Origin: Parietaria judaica
Lineage: Eukaryota; Streptophyta; Magnoliopsida; Rosales; Urticaceae
DNA: 64,000 nucleotides
Assembly: GCA_954871525.1 (NCBI GenBank)
Contig: OX940867.1
Coordinates: forward strand, 17,709,343 to 17,773,342
Direction: 5' to 3'
Shown here: in pieces, positions 46,701 through 57,257 of the stretch
Position numbering within the stretch: position 1 is the first letter of the stretch
How the letters are laid out: every line of letters starts with the position of its first letter
Translations under genes and position numbers: made by a program
The notes under the pieces: generated by a model
Told to the model about the DNA's origin: nothing
Seen by the model: the letters and a program-made list of their open reading frames with translations, nothing else
Database searches by the model: none

Positions 46701-48000
46701 GAGTGATATTTGAGAGAAGGCGAGTTCTAGAGGGAGTATAGAGAGTTTAGGGCGAGTTCTCGGGGTGAGAATCCAGTTACCGTTAAGTGAAAACCGAGCT
46801 CCTATTTATAGGAGGGTCCGAGGGTTCAAACGCAATTATCTCTTGATCCGGTAGGCCCCTGGTGCAAAATAATATAGTTTTTCGCATCCTCGGGACGTGG
46901 CCGAGCCAACGCCGCAATCGGCGCCCTCATCCGACGCTAGACGCGCCCACACGCGCGGCAAACGTGGGCGGCGCGCGTTGGAAGCTTGGCCTCCAAGCTG
47001 ATGACGTCAGCCGACGTCATGGGACTGATGTCAGCCTCCTGACGCATCCAGCGGCTGTGCGACACCTGGAGAGGTCAAATTTGACCCCTGGTGGACCTGC
47101 AGAGCCGATGGCATGTGGCGGTTGGCCTTTAGGGGCCTGTGGGGCCCGCTCGGGTGTTTCCCGGCGTGTCTCGGAGGCCCCGGGTGTTTCCCGAGGCTGT
47201 TTTTCACAAATTTTATATCGATTTTAGGTGTTTCGATATTTTTGGGATCATCTGGACCCTTTATTTTTTGCAAACGGGCTTCCTGTGAATAATTTCGTAA
47301 AAAATAGGTTTATTTAATAAAGAAATAATTAACTAAATAATTTTCCTTTAGAGTGATATTTGAGGGGAGGCGAGTTCTAGGGGGAGTAGAGAGAGTTTAG
47401 GCGAGTTCTCGGAGTGAGAATCCAGTTACCGTTAAGTAAAAACCGAGCTCCTATTTATAGGAGGGTCCGAGGGTTCAAACGCAATTATCTCTTGATCCGG
47501 TAGGCCCCTGGTGCAAAATAATATAGTTTTTCGCATCCTCGGGACGTGGCCGAGCCAACGCCGCAATCGGCGCCCTCATCCGACGCTGGACGCGCCCACA
47601 CGCGCGGCAAATGTGGGCGGCGCGCGTTGGAAGCTTGGCCTCCAAGCTGATGACGTCAGCCGACGTCATGGGACTGATGTCAGCCTCCTGACGCATCCAG
47701 CGGCTGTGCGACACCTGGAGGGGTCAAATTTGACCCCTAGTGGACCTGCAGAGCCGCTGGCATGTGGCGGTAGGCCTTTAGGGGCCTGTCGGGGCCCGCT
47801 CGGGTGTTTCCCGGCGTGTCTCGGAGGCCCCGGGTGTTTCCCGAGGCTGTTTTTCACAAATTTTATATCGATTTTAGGTGTTTCGATATTTTTGGGATCA
47901 TCTGGACCGTTTATTTTTTGCAAACGGGCTTCCGGTGAATAATTTGGTAAAAAATAGGTTTATTTAATAAAGAAATAATTAACTAAATAATTTTCCTTTA
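46701..48000. repeat. 650-bp tandem duplication inside the left LTR
   Basis: Unit 1 (46701-47350) and unit 2 (47351-48000) both start GAGTGATATTTGAG and end AATTTTCCTTTA, differing at few places. Each carries the TATA region CTCCTATTTATAGGAGG (about 46799 and 47449). The right LTR has a single copy (51177-51820). Confidence 0.95.
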
Positions 48001-48031
48001 TTAAATAACCTTTACAAAATTAAACATAACA

Positions 48032-48050
48032 TTAACCCCCCAGTTTTTGG
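48032..48050 (-). promoter_or_regulatory. Polypurine tract of the LARD
   Basis: The minus strand reads AAAAACTGGGGGGTTAA directly before TGTTATG of the LTR. Confidence 0.8.
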
Positions 48051-48126
48051 GAAGGCTTTGCTTTGCGAGAAACTATTTTTGCTCGTAGGGGAATTTACAG
48101 CCTTCTATTTTAAAAAGATGTATGGT

Positions 48127-48902
48127 GGCGTCCCTGGGAAGAACACTCTGCTTAAGTTTATGGGGGTGGTTTGCTAGACACTTTACCGTCTTACGCTTTA
48201 CGATCGTTGGGGCGTCCCTAGAGATCACCAAGCCGTGTGTGTACGGGGGCGTCCCAGAAATAACCTACCAGCCACGTTTTGCGTGTGCGGGGTCGGCGTT
48301 CTTTTGACGTTTTCAGGTGTTTTCCTGAGAGATAACCTTCCATATTTTCTTTTTAGTAAAAGGGTTGAGCTCGAGAGCCCTTCTTATAATATTTCGGGAG
48401 ATGCAACGCTGAAAAGCGAAAACTTGTGCCTCGAGGGAGACTCTTTTACAAAACCAGTGTACCTTCAAGGGTACTTATTGGAATTTGACTTTTGCTTTCA
48501 GAATGAGGTATAGGGGCGTCCCTGGGAAAACCATCTGCTTACGTTTATGAGGGTGTTTCGCTAGACACCTTACCGTTTTACGCTTTACGATCGTGGGGGC
48601 GTCCCTAGATATCACCAAGCCGTGTGTGTACGGGGGTGTCCCAGAGATAACCTACCAGCCACGTTTGGCGTGTGCGGGGTTGGCATCCTTTTGAAATAAC
48701 TTCTCACTTACGTCTTTGGGTGTTTTCCTAAGAGATAACCTGCCATATTTTCTTTTTCGTAAAAGGAGTGAGCGTGAGAGCTCTTTTTATTCATAATACT
48801 TTGGAAGAGATAAAGCTGGAAAGCGAAAATTTATGCCTCGGGGGGCACTTTTTTATAAAATCAGTGTACCTTCAAGGGTACTTCCTGGAATTTAGAAAAC
48901 AA
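48127..48902. repeat. Two-copy tandem repeat of about 390-410 bp in the LARD interior
   Basis: Both copies start GGCGTCCCTGGGAA and contain ACGCTTTACGATCG, ATCACCAAGCCGTGTGTGTA, ACCTACCAGCCACGTTT and end near ACCTTCAAGGGTACTT. Within each copy the word GGCGTCCC recurs three times. Confidence 0.9.
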
Positions 48903-49635
48903 GTGGAAAAAGATACGAGTTTATTTGAGGATATGTAGCCGACACAGTGGAGAAGACCGCCGTTGTGATCGGCTTGGGGTGCCGATGACACTTTGAGCGT
49001 TCGGACTTTGTTGCCTTAGTCGGCGGGGATGAGATCCGGCCTTTTTCGGTCTTTGTGCCGAGTGACGCTTTTGAGGCGTTCGGTTTTTTGTGCCGAGTCG
49101 GCGGGATTGAGATCCTGGCCTTTCTCGGTCTTTGTGCCAAGTCGGCGGGATTGAGACCTGGCCTTTCTCGGTCTTTTTGCCTGAGTCGCCGGGGTTTGAG
49201 ATCCGGCCTTTCTCGGTCTTTGTGCCGAGTCGGCGGGATTGAGATCCTAGCTTTTCTCGGTCTTTTTGCATGGTGACGCCTTTTGGGGCGTTCGGGTTGA
49301 CCGTGATGGCTCTTTGATGTTGGTGCGGTAGTACCGAGCGTGATACGCAGGGCTCGCGCAACGGTATATTTTGCAGAGTAGAGATGATGAAGCGGTGTCG
49401 TTGATACCTGATTCTTGTCTCTTTCCTCTTTTTTCCTTGTATCTTTTTTCTTTCTTTTTTCTTTTCTTTTTCTTTTTCTTTTCTCTCTTCTTTCTTCTTT
49501 TTCTCTTTCTTCGATCAGGAGGCTTTCTCCTTCCTTTTTTCTTCTTTCCTCTTTTCTCCTTCGACGATCAGAGTCTCCCTTTTTTTTTTTATTCTTTCTT
49601 CCAGCAAAAGGAAACCGTCTCCGGCTTCCTCGCAC
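48892..49635 (-). other. 247-residue repetitive open frame in the LARD
   Basis: The frame is open but is made of an Arg/Lys/Glu-rich run (from a CTTTTTCTTTCC-like plus-strand pyrimidine tract at 49420-49600) and repeats such as KARISIPPTRHK that translate the minisatellite below. No domain is visible. I do not regard it as a proven gene, although an open frame of this length through repeats is worth noting. Confidence 0.25.
49015..49290. repeat. Minisatellite, about 57-bp unit, five to six copies
   Basis: Variants of GAGATCCGGCCTTTCTCGGT followed by CTTTGTGCCGAGTCGGCGGG are repeated in tandem with small indels. Confidence 0.9.
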
Positions 49636-50592
49636 TCGCCGTCGCCATAAGACCGCCGAAGCTTCGCCGTCGGTCGCCGTGGCGACGGTGTTTCCGGGCG
49701 AGTGCTCCGGCTGAGGAGCTTCTTCGCGTGCGACGGGGGGGAGCGGAAGCTCGTGAGCTCACAAGCTCAAACGGAGGGACGGCGGTGGTGAGGAGTGCAG
49801 CGAGCCCATCGATGGCGCCGGAGTTCGCCGCCGTTCGCACCGGTGATGGGCTGCGTCCTAACTCCAGATCGGAGGCTTCAGAGCCCGACGATGTTGACCG
49901 GGCTCTCCTTGGTGGTGCGCGAAATTGCGGGCAGCGACGAGGCGGTTCGAGGTGACGGAGAAACGCGCTGGGAGGTCGCCTCGGGGTCGTCGGCGTTCGC
50001 GCTGGAGCTGGGTGGCAGCGATTCTAAATTCTTGGCGAGCTCGAAGGAGCTCGGAACAGCGGGCTTGCTTCGCGGTGGGGTCTGTCTGCGCGCGGTTTTG
50101 TCGTGATGTCACCGTGATCACGGCGGTAGGGATTCCGATCCCGGCACCGGCAACGTGGTTGCGAGCATTCCGGCGGAGACGACGAAAGCTTGGTCGTGGC
50201 GAAGACCTGCTTTGTCTCTCTTTTTTTTGTGTATATATTATAATTTATATATCCATATATTTATTTATATGTATAATATATATATTTGTGTATATGTATA
50301 ATATATATATACTTGAATATGAATATATATGGAGTATCGGATTTGGTTGTTGATCACCCTTTTTATATATTATGTGATAAAGCGATATATATATATTTAT
50401 TTGAGGAAGTATATATACATATATATATATGGAGCTTGACGACCGGCAATGATACGGCGGTGTTTGTTGGTGCGAATCCGAGCTCATGGTGGCTCGGCTG
50501 CAACGAGTGTGATATATGGCGACCGTGGTGGTCGAATGTGCTGGTAGGGACTCGAGGCTTAAACTCGTGAGCCCCTCCTTCTAGCGCCAAAA
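49636..50592 (-). other. Leader of the LARD: GC-rich block then AT-rich block
   Basis: 49640-50210 is unusually G+C-rich, with several overlapping open frames on both strands and no known domain. 50220-50440 is (TA)-rich. Together they resemble a gene promoter and first exon captured in the element, but no protein family was recognised. Confidence 0.4.
50575..50592 (-). promoter_or_regulatory. Primer-binding site of the LARD
   Basis: The minus strand reads TTTTGGCGCTAGAAGGAGG next to the right LTR. TGGCGC-type sites are typical for Gypsy of the Tat/Athila group. Confidence 0.75.
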
Positions 50593-51851
50593 TGTTGATG
50601 CAGAAAAATGCTTCAAACATTCAGCGGCCCAATAGCTCGTGTTGGGCCGTGCCCAATATCGTCTTATTGACTTTTTATGACTTTAGGGCGTGGGCTCCTG
50701 GACTTTCGAGTCAATCGGACCCTCCGCTGACTCGATGATCAAAAATCCGTGGTAAACTCCACTACCTGTCGCTAATAGGGCCAGGACTTGGCCTGGCCCG
50801 GATTACAGGTTCAGGGCACCAAAAACGGATTCCTGATCACCGTGTAGGGGGATCACAGTATCGACTTTCCAGTGAACCCTGGTGGACCAGACCCTCAACC
50901 GGCGTCACAGGGACAGATCCGGGTCCTCAGGCTATCCGCGTAGTCTGTATATCTGCCGGAGATACAAGACCAGTGGATAGAACGAGCACCTAACAGATCT
51001 AGAACCTTGGCAAGGAGGGTCTTAGATCGTGCCAGAATCTTCTCCAGAGCTTCCGCTCAAATGTGTTTTTTCACTCTCAGAACCTGAACAAAACAACACC
51101 CGAGATCAGGGAGAACCGGGTGGGGGGGGGGGGGGGGGGGGGTACCCCCTGATTCACCTCCGACGCTCAACATTAGAGTGATATTTGAGAGGAGGCGAGT
51201 TCTAGAGGGAGTAGAGAGAGTTTAGGGCGAGTTCTCGGGGTGAGAATCCAGTTACCGTTAAGTGAAAACCGAGCTTCTATTTATAGGAGGGTCCGAGGGT
51301 TCAAACGCAATTATCTCTTGATCCGGGAGGCCCCTGGTGCAAAATAATATAGTTTTTCGCATCCTCAGGACGTGGTCGATCCAACGCCGCAATCGGCGTC
51401 CTCATCCGACGCTGGACGCGCCCACACGCGCGGCAAACGTGGGCGGCGCGCGTTGGAAGCTTGTCCTCCAAGCTGATGACGTCAGCCGACGTCATGTGAC
51501 TAATGTCAGCCTCCTGACGCATCCAGCGGCTGTGCGACACGTGGAGGGGTTTGACCCCTGGTGGACCTGCAGAGCCGCTGGCACGCGGCGGTTGGCCTTT
51601 GGGGGCCTGTGGGGCCCGCTCGAGTGTTTCCCGGCGTGTCTCGGAGGCCCCGGGTGTTTCCCGAGGCCGTTTTTCACAAATTTTATATCGATTTTGGGTG
51701 TTTCGATATTTTTGAGATCATCTGGACCTTTATTTTTTTTAAACGGGCTTCCGGTGAATAATTTGGTAAAAATTAGGTTTATTTAATAAAGAAATAATTA
51801 ACTAAATAATTTTCCTTTATTAAATAACATTTACACAATTAACCCATAACA
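50593..51851 (-). repeat. Right (5') LTR of the LARD
   Basis: It begins TGTTGATGCAGAAAAATGC and ends CCCATAACA. It contains the TATA region near 51277 and a G21 run at 51122-51142. Confidence 0.88.
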
Positions 51852-54800
51852 AAGTAGTTTGCTAAAATGAATTTCTACAGTTTTTTAATATCAAAATGCA
51901 CCAAAGTGATACGTATATCATGAATCAGTCAATTCTTATCAATGCATTAGAGACATAAGGAAATAAATCATGAATCAATCATTCTTATCAATCCATTAGA
52001 GACAAAAAGTGCTTCAATTGAAAATCTGGAGAAATATAATATTTAAAATTCATGTATTTAATCACCAAATTTAATAAATATTTAGAAGTTATCAATAAAA
52101 CAAAAAAATAAATTTCTAAAGTGAATTGATATACCTCTATGAAAAGCAACGGTGTTAACCTCTTCCAATAGATTATGACGATATTATCTAAAGCGTGCAA
52201 CTCGTCTTATAGGTATTATTACAAAAAAATTGCAAGAAAAATACCTAGTCGGGTAAAACTTGCAAAGAACAAAAAAAAAAAAACTCACAAATTGCTTAGA
52301 AGAACACAACGATGGTTTAATCTGCAAAATTAGAAAATAATCAGCTACATTATTCTTACCACTCTAGATAGCTTAATCTTCAAAATGAGAAAACAATCAG
52401 CTGCGTTATTCTTACCAGTGGAGCATTCAAATCGATCCAAAATCTTCAAAACTGAAAATTAAATTAATGTTAATCAAATCCAATCCAACTATACTGATCA
52501 TATAAAAAAAATCTTTTCAAATTTTGAAAAACAATACCTTGCCAATAGTGGTCAGTATCGGAAAGCATGCAGATGGAACCAACGTGAGACCGAGACTTGA
52601 GAGAAAGAGTGCAGAGGCGAGATTTGAGTGGAGTCGAGTCGACACCGATGATGGCCCATGTGGAAGCCGAAGATGAAGTTGTTAGTCGCGCCGCACGGCA
52701 GAGCCGGGGTTGGTGATGGTTTCGCCTTTTGTCGCAGTCAAATTCTATTTTATATAGGAGAAAATAGATTCATACATGGGAGAACGGAAAGGTGAAAGAA
52801 AAATGATATCGATAAGGAGAAGGCGTAAACTATGCAAGGGAAAGATTAGAAAACCAAAAACCAACCAACAAAGCTCCACCGTGGGATGAGGAGGGAGAAA
52901 TACTCGACCAATAATTCTATGTCTTCTTGAGATGGCCTGTCACACAACCAAACAGTTCATTACCGCTGTTTAATTTTGATTTATCATAATTAAAGAAAAA
53001 AAAAAGAAAACAACAATAAGCTTTTAATGTCTACACACGATTATATAGAAAAAGAAAAAGCGAAGTGCTAATTATATCCTTGAACAAAATGCAATATTCT
53101 TTAATATATAAGTCCAAATTCTGAAATTGATTTCTTACTGCATCAAACATGGTTGACGATAATAGATATGAGTTGAGTCCCATGAAAAGTTCTTGAAATA
53201 TGATAAATAGAAATATAATTCTTAATTAAAATTCGAAGTAAATCCTATTTATGAACATAAACTCATATAAGAGATCCAAAGACTCACTGGGAGACCAAAG
53301 TTCCGCAACTTCAAGAATCCTTGCGATAGGTATTCGTAATAGAACGAAGTTTGACCCGATATACATGAAGAACATAATTGATAAAATTGTTCCCTTTTCA
53401 ACTGTATTTGTCTGTTGAAATATTTCATCAAACATGTCATGTGCATCATTTAAGGTCAGGTATTCCCGTAAATCCATAAAAACTTTTTATGACTATACTA
53501 TTGATGGAACAACATTGACCAAACTTCAGAATTTAAGCGTCAAATTCAATAAATAAATATAAGTTTAAACTAGTAAAACAACAATTTTACACATTACATA
53601 CCTTCTAAGATGACACTATGTACTCATCCATCCCTGTGTCCCTCTCTACAACAGTAGTACAACTTTGATTGCTTTTTCCACCATAAATCTCGTGCCAAAT
53701 TCTCTCCATCATCATGAACATAACGCCACTGTAACCGATCAGATTCGTCAATTCACAGGAGAAAAAAAGAAATGAAGAAAAGGACTCTTAATGGACGATA
53801 CAAAGCTTTCTAACTTATTGCCTCCGATGAACCTAAACATAACAACCCAAAAAAAAATGCGTTCTATTGTTGGCCAAAAAATTGAAAATTCTAGGGAACA
53901 CACACATACATGAAGAGGGAGCGAGAGAGACTGAGAGTACCGGGCAATCGAATGAATTTTGCACAAATGGAAATTAAGAGAATCAAATTAACCATTACAA
54001 AGAAGTTTTGATTGGCGCAAGAAACTCACAGAGAAACGACGAATCTATATATATTTTTTGTCGAGAAGATCATTTTTCATTTTTTTTTCCTTATCTGTAA
54101 AATTCAAGACAAACAACCTGATATTAAAAAATAATCTGGAGATATCAAATCGTTGGCGCGATATTCAAGCTTAAGATCTCTAAGAAAACATCTCATTGAG
54201 TACGCTTTCGAACCATAGAAGATAAATTTTAAACAAAACGAAATTATAAGAGACGCAAACTTCCCTGGGAACATTGACACTCTACCTTACCCCAAGAGAC
54301 TTTAAAGAAGATTTTTTTTAACAAAACCAAATTAAGAACAGATAAATTATGTAGAAGACAGTCAATTAAATATAAAATCGGTAAAAACATCATATCGAAC
54401 ATGTCGTCGTCAAATTAATTGATAAATATAGTAGTTGTTATGAGCATATCTAAGCATGAGAAGCATATGGGAGAATCAATTTCTTAGATATTACCTGTGA
54501 ATGGTTAGTGTCAAAGACGTTAGGATCAGTCTGAGTCGGTCTTGCAACATCATCACCCCAATGCGAGAGCGGATGTGTCATCAGGAATCTCAAATAGAGT
54601 GCATAGTTTCAAGAAGTTAACCGAAGTGGGGATAAAATATTAAGATTATAGAGTTGAGATTAAAATCTCCCGTTGAGGACTTTTCTAAAATAAATACAAC
54701 GCTTAAGAAATAGTTACACTACCACAGAAATTTAAGTGAAATTGTCCAAATACAACTCAAAATAACTTCATGAGAAATAGTCCAAATACAACTCCAAAGA

Positions 54801-55529
54801 AATTCATGATGAAAAATAGACAGAAAATTAAATCTAAAACTAAGAAGGCAAACCTTAAATATCTTCTTCAAACCATATATTTCTGCAACGAAGCGCACCA
54901 TTTTGGCAAGGAGCATAGTCTAGAAATTGAGAGGGAGTTGAAGATAGTCGAATGGGCGTAGGCAGGGTTTGACTTGGGCCTCAAGAGGCATAGTAGATGG
55001 TAGGTTTGGCTGTAAGGATTTCTGGTTAGGCGACACGGCGTTGGGCGCAGTAGATACAGTTTTCCGAGTCATGCAGCGGCAGAGAAAGATTGAACCGTTG
55101 TTGAGCGAATCTGAATTGCCTGGGAGGACCTCGAGGGATGGAGTCGGAGGGTGGTTCCGCGAATTTGGGTTGGTGGAGAAGTCGGGCGAAGAGAGAAGGA
55201 TAACGAAGATGGAAATCAAGCGAAGAAAGAGAAAGAGAGGGGATAAAATAAATTAGACGGTTATTCATTCCAGAAAGGTACAACTTTTGGTGAAGAGTTT
55301 CCAATGATACGTAGAGGTACCGCTTCATTTTTTTATACTCGGAAGGGGCATGATGACAGAGTTGCGATGATTGAGTGCGAGGAGATGCATCTCTTCCAAG
55401 GAACACCACCACCGAACGACTTGTAATTTTTTTTATTTTTTTTTAAATTAAAAAAAGGAGAAAATAGAATAGGGTTAAAAATAATGTTTTTTGGAATATG
55501 AGGTTATTTTGCTTTTTATATATATATAG
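51852..55529. other. Helitron-like interior, right part; possible captured exons
   Basis: No gene is recognised. Exon-like open stretches on the minus strand include about 54617-54500 (MTHPLSHWGDDVARPTQTD, ending CAG/GTAATA), 54916-54854 (MLLAKMVRFVAEIYGLKK, ending AAG/GTTTGCC) and 53477-53226 (MDLREYLTLNDAHDMFDEIF). Their less biased residue content suggests pieces of a captured gene, but neither family nor joining frames could be established. Confidence 0.35.
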
Positions 55530-55530
55530 A

Positions 55531-55954
55531 TTACTTGTGTGCCGCTCCACGCTTTGTCCCCCTTATCTTAAAACGACTTTTTAATTCCATCCGTGTGAGA
55601 GTATTTTTGTCATTATTATTTCACGCACTAAAAAACTTGCAATTTGAAAAATATTGAAGGCCAAATGCATAAAAAAATATTACCTTGTCCGTGACTCCGT
55701 AGTACCTCCTAAACTTTTTATATGGGTGAAGTTTGTCCTTTAAATTTTATTGTTTTGACACCAATACCATTAGTTTTTTTTATTTTTATTTTTTATATAT
55801 AAGATTAAAACATTGTCCTTTACGAGTTACTAAATGATATAAAAAAAAAAATCAAACTTATACACGCCACATAATTCTTTTTACAGATATTCAATTTTAC
55901 TATTTTTTCTCTCTAATATTTTAGTGTTTTAAGTTTTAACCTTTATAATTTTTA
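55531..55954. other. AT-rich flank with a second Helitron-like 3' end
   Basis: ACTTGTGTGCCGCTCCACGC at 55533 aligns with ACTAGTGGACCGCACCACGC at 44449. It may be the decayed 3' terminus of an older Helitron into which the first one inserted. No gene is seen. Confidence 0.35.
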
Positions 55955-56722
55955 TGTTGGAAACCTCTTCGAAGTTGAAAACGTCGGGACTTGAATCACG
56001 CATGTGATGCGCTTTCCTAATAGTATTTCAAGCACCCGGAATCGTCTTCGAGTCTGTTTGCAAGAATACCCAGGATAAGACAAGCCTTAATGAACGAAAA
56101 TCACAAGACGAAGTGAAATTCGAACAGTATGCAAGAACACGTTTCTGGAGAATGTTTGTGAGTACGAAATGAATACAGAGAGCAGAATTAACGTTTCTGT
56201 TTCAGAAAACGAAAATAAAAAGACCCAAAAACAGTTACACGTTGTGAAGGTAGCGACCCTTCACAAGTAACAGTTGTTGGTCTGAAAACGAAAAATGAAA
56301 AAACGGTCAGAAACCGCCCCCAACGGCGAGAAAGCCCGAGACCCGAGCCTACGCCGCTCGCCCGATGCCACGTGCTTAAGTGCGCCTACAAGACGCCACT
56401 AGCGCCTCTACGCCCATGCCCACGCCCACGCACCCGAGCCCGAGCCCGAGCCGGTGTCGCCGGTGGCGAGGGCGGCGTTGCGAAAGCGTGAGGTGGCATG
56501 GTCTCGCCACCTCGCCTCCACACGGCACTCATGTGGCATACTTATCACTATGCCACATGTTGAGCTCACATCACTATTGTTTTCCTTATATATTGCACAA
56601 ACTCTTTGTAATTAATCAATGTGAGACTTTTCACATTCCCATATTTACTCTCCACTCAACACATTATACTAGCTCATTTATTACAACATTTATTGGTCAT
56701 TTATTATTAATAAATTCCAACA
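55955..56722 (-). repeat. 3' LTR of the Tork-like Copia
   Basis: Direct repeat of 61210-62014, missing 44 bp between CCCCCAACGGC and GAGAAAGCCC. The minus strand has CAATATATAAGG near 56585-56600 as a TATA box. Confidence 0.95.
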
Positions 56723-56736
56723 ATCCCCAACTGTTC
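56723..56736 (-). promoter_or_regulatory. Polypurine tract of the Tork-like Copia
   Basis: The minus strand reads ACAGTTGGGGAT directly before TGTTGG. Confidence 0.8.
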
Positions 56737-57257
56737 TAATAATATAAGTATAATTTCCAGAAAAGTAGCAAAGGGTGCTAATACAGTTAGGTATCTTTCG
56801 ATTTGAACCTGACCTTAGTAAAGACAGCACAAGATCGTATCGGAATGTCAGGTAGCTAGGCTTTGAACCTGGTATTCCTTGTGATAAGATCGGTGAAGCC
56901 TTACACACACCCTTTAGTAGTTCTTCGCCTACATCTCTCGCTTAGCACCGTTAATGGCCATGTGCTCTTCCTGTCTCGTGAATTTTTCATGAGAGAAACT
57001 CCAACTCTCACTTTAAGACGGCACCATCTCTAAATTCACATAGGTGAAGTTCTTACAGTATCTCTGTTGCTTTACAGATACATGTCCTCATCACTGAACT
57101 TCATTAAGAGTTATAAATAACTCAACCCTCCAAATGCAACAGCTAACATTGTGGTACAATGTTACACACATCCAAATCAACGATGTGTTGTTACCCATTG
57201 AATCTAAAGTTAAGGATTTCCTAACGTTAGATTGTGTTGCCACCGTTGTTGGAACTC
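56737..57257 (-). other. Non-coding 3' region of the Tork-like Copia
   Basis: About 520 bases between the pol stop and the polypurine tract. No gene is recognised. Confidence 0.6.

Larger units (their letters stand above)
46148..48031 (-). repeat. Left LTR of the LARD, with duplicated inner part
   Basis: It matches the right LTR except that 46701-47350 is repeated as 47351-48000. Its end TAACATAACA, minus strand TGTTATGTTTAATT, abuts the polypurine tract. Confidence 0.85.
46148..51851 (-). mobile_element. Large LTR element without gag-pol (LARD-like)
   Basis: The LTRs are 46148-48031 (1884 bp, with an internal duplication) and 50593-51851 (1259 bp), clearly related throughout. The minus strand has a primer site (TTTTGGCGCTAGAAGGAGGG) inside the right LTR and a polypurine tract inside the left LTR. 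The 2.56-kb interior has tandem repeats and no capsid, protease, RT or integrase. The primer site starts TTTGGCGC like the nested Tat Gypsy, so a Tat-type element may supply the enzymes. The flanks GACTA and AAGTA do not match, so the target duplication is lost or the pair arose by recombination. Confidence 0.82.
44450..55530 (-). mobile_element. Helitron-like element, non-autonomous, interrupted by an LTR element
   Basis: On the minus strand the left border ends in a hairpin (CACCAC, 7-base loop, GTGGTG), then CGGTCCA, then CTAG at 44453-44450, followed by T. The right border starts TCTATATATATATAAAAAGC at 55530, preceded by A. That is the Helitron rule: 5' TC, 3' hairpin plus CTRR, insertion between A and T, no target duplication. 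Without the 5.7-kb insertion it is about 5.4 kb. No Rep/helicase domain is seen, so it would depend on another copy. A related 3'-end-like sequence follows at 55532. Confidence 0.55.

Noticed and set aside
46862..47227. Near-identical 120-150 residue plus-strand frames in three LTR copies (also 47511 and 51337)
   Set aside because: They repeat because the LTR sequence repeats. They overlap the promoter and U3 region and resemble no protein.
48127..49290. CRISPR-like spaced repeats
   Set aside because: The repeats are plain tandem duplications in a plant retroelement, without constant short repeats and unique spacers.
49371..49955. 194-residue plus-strand frame with long Phe/Leu stretch
   Set aside because: The first half is translation of a CTTTTT-rich pyrimidine tract and the rest is GC-rich leader; no membrane protein family is matched.
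55026..55412. 128-residue minus-strand frame near the Helitron 5' end
   Set aside because: No recognisable domain and overlapping alternatives in two other frames; kept only as a possible captured-gene 5' region.
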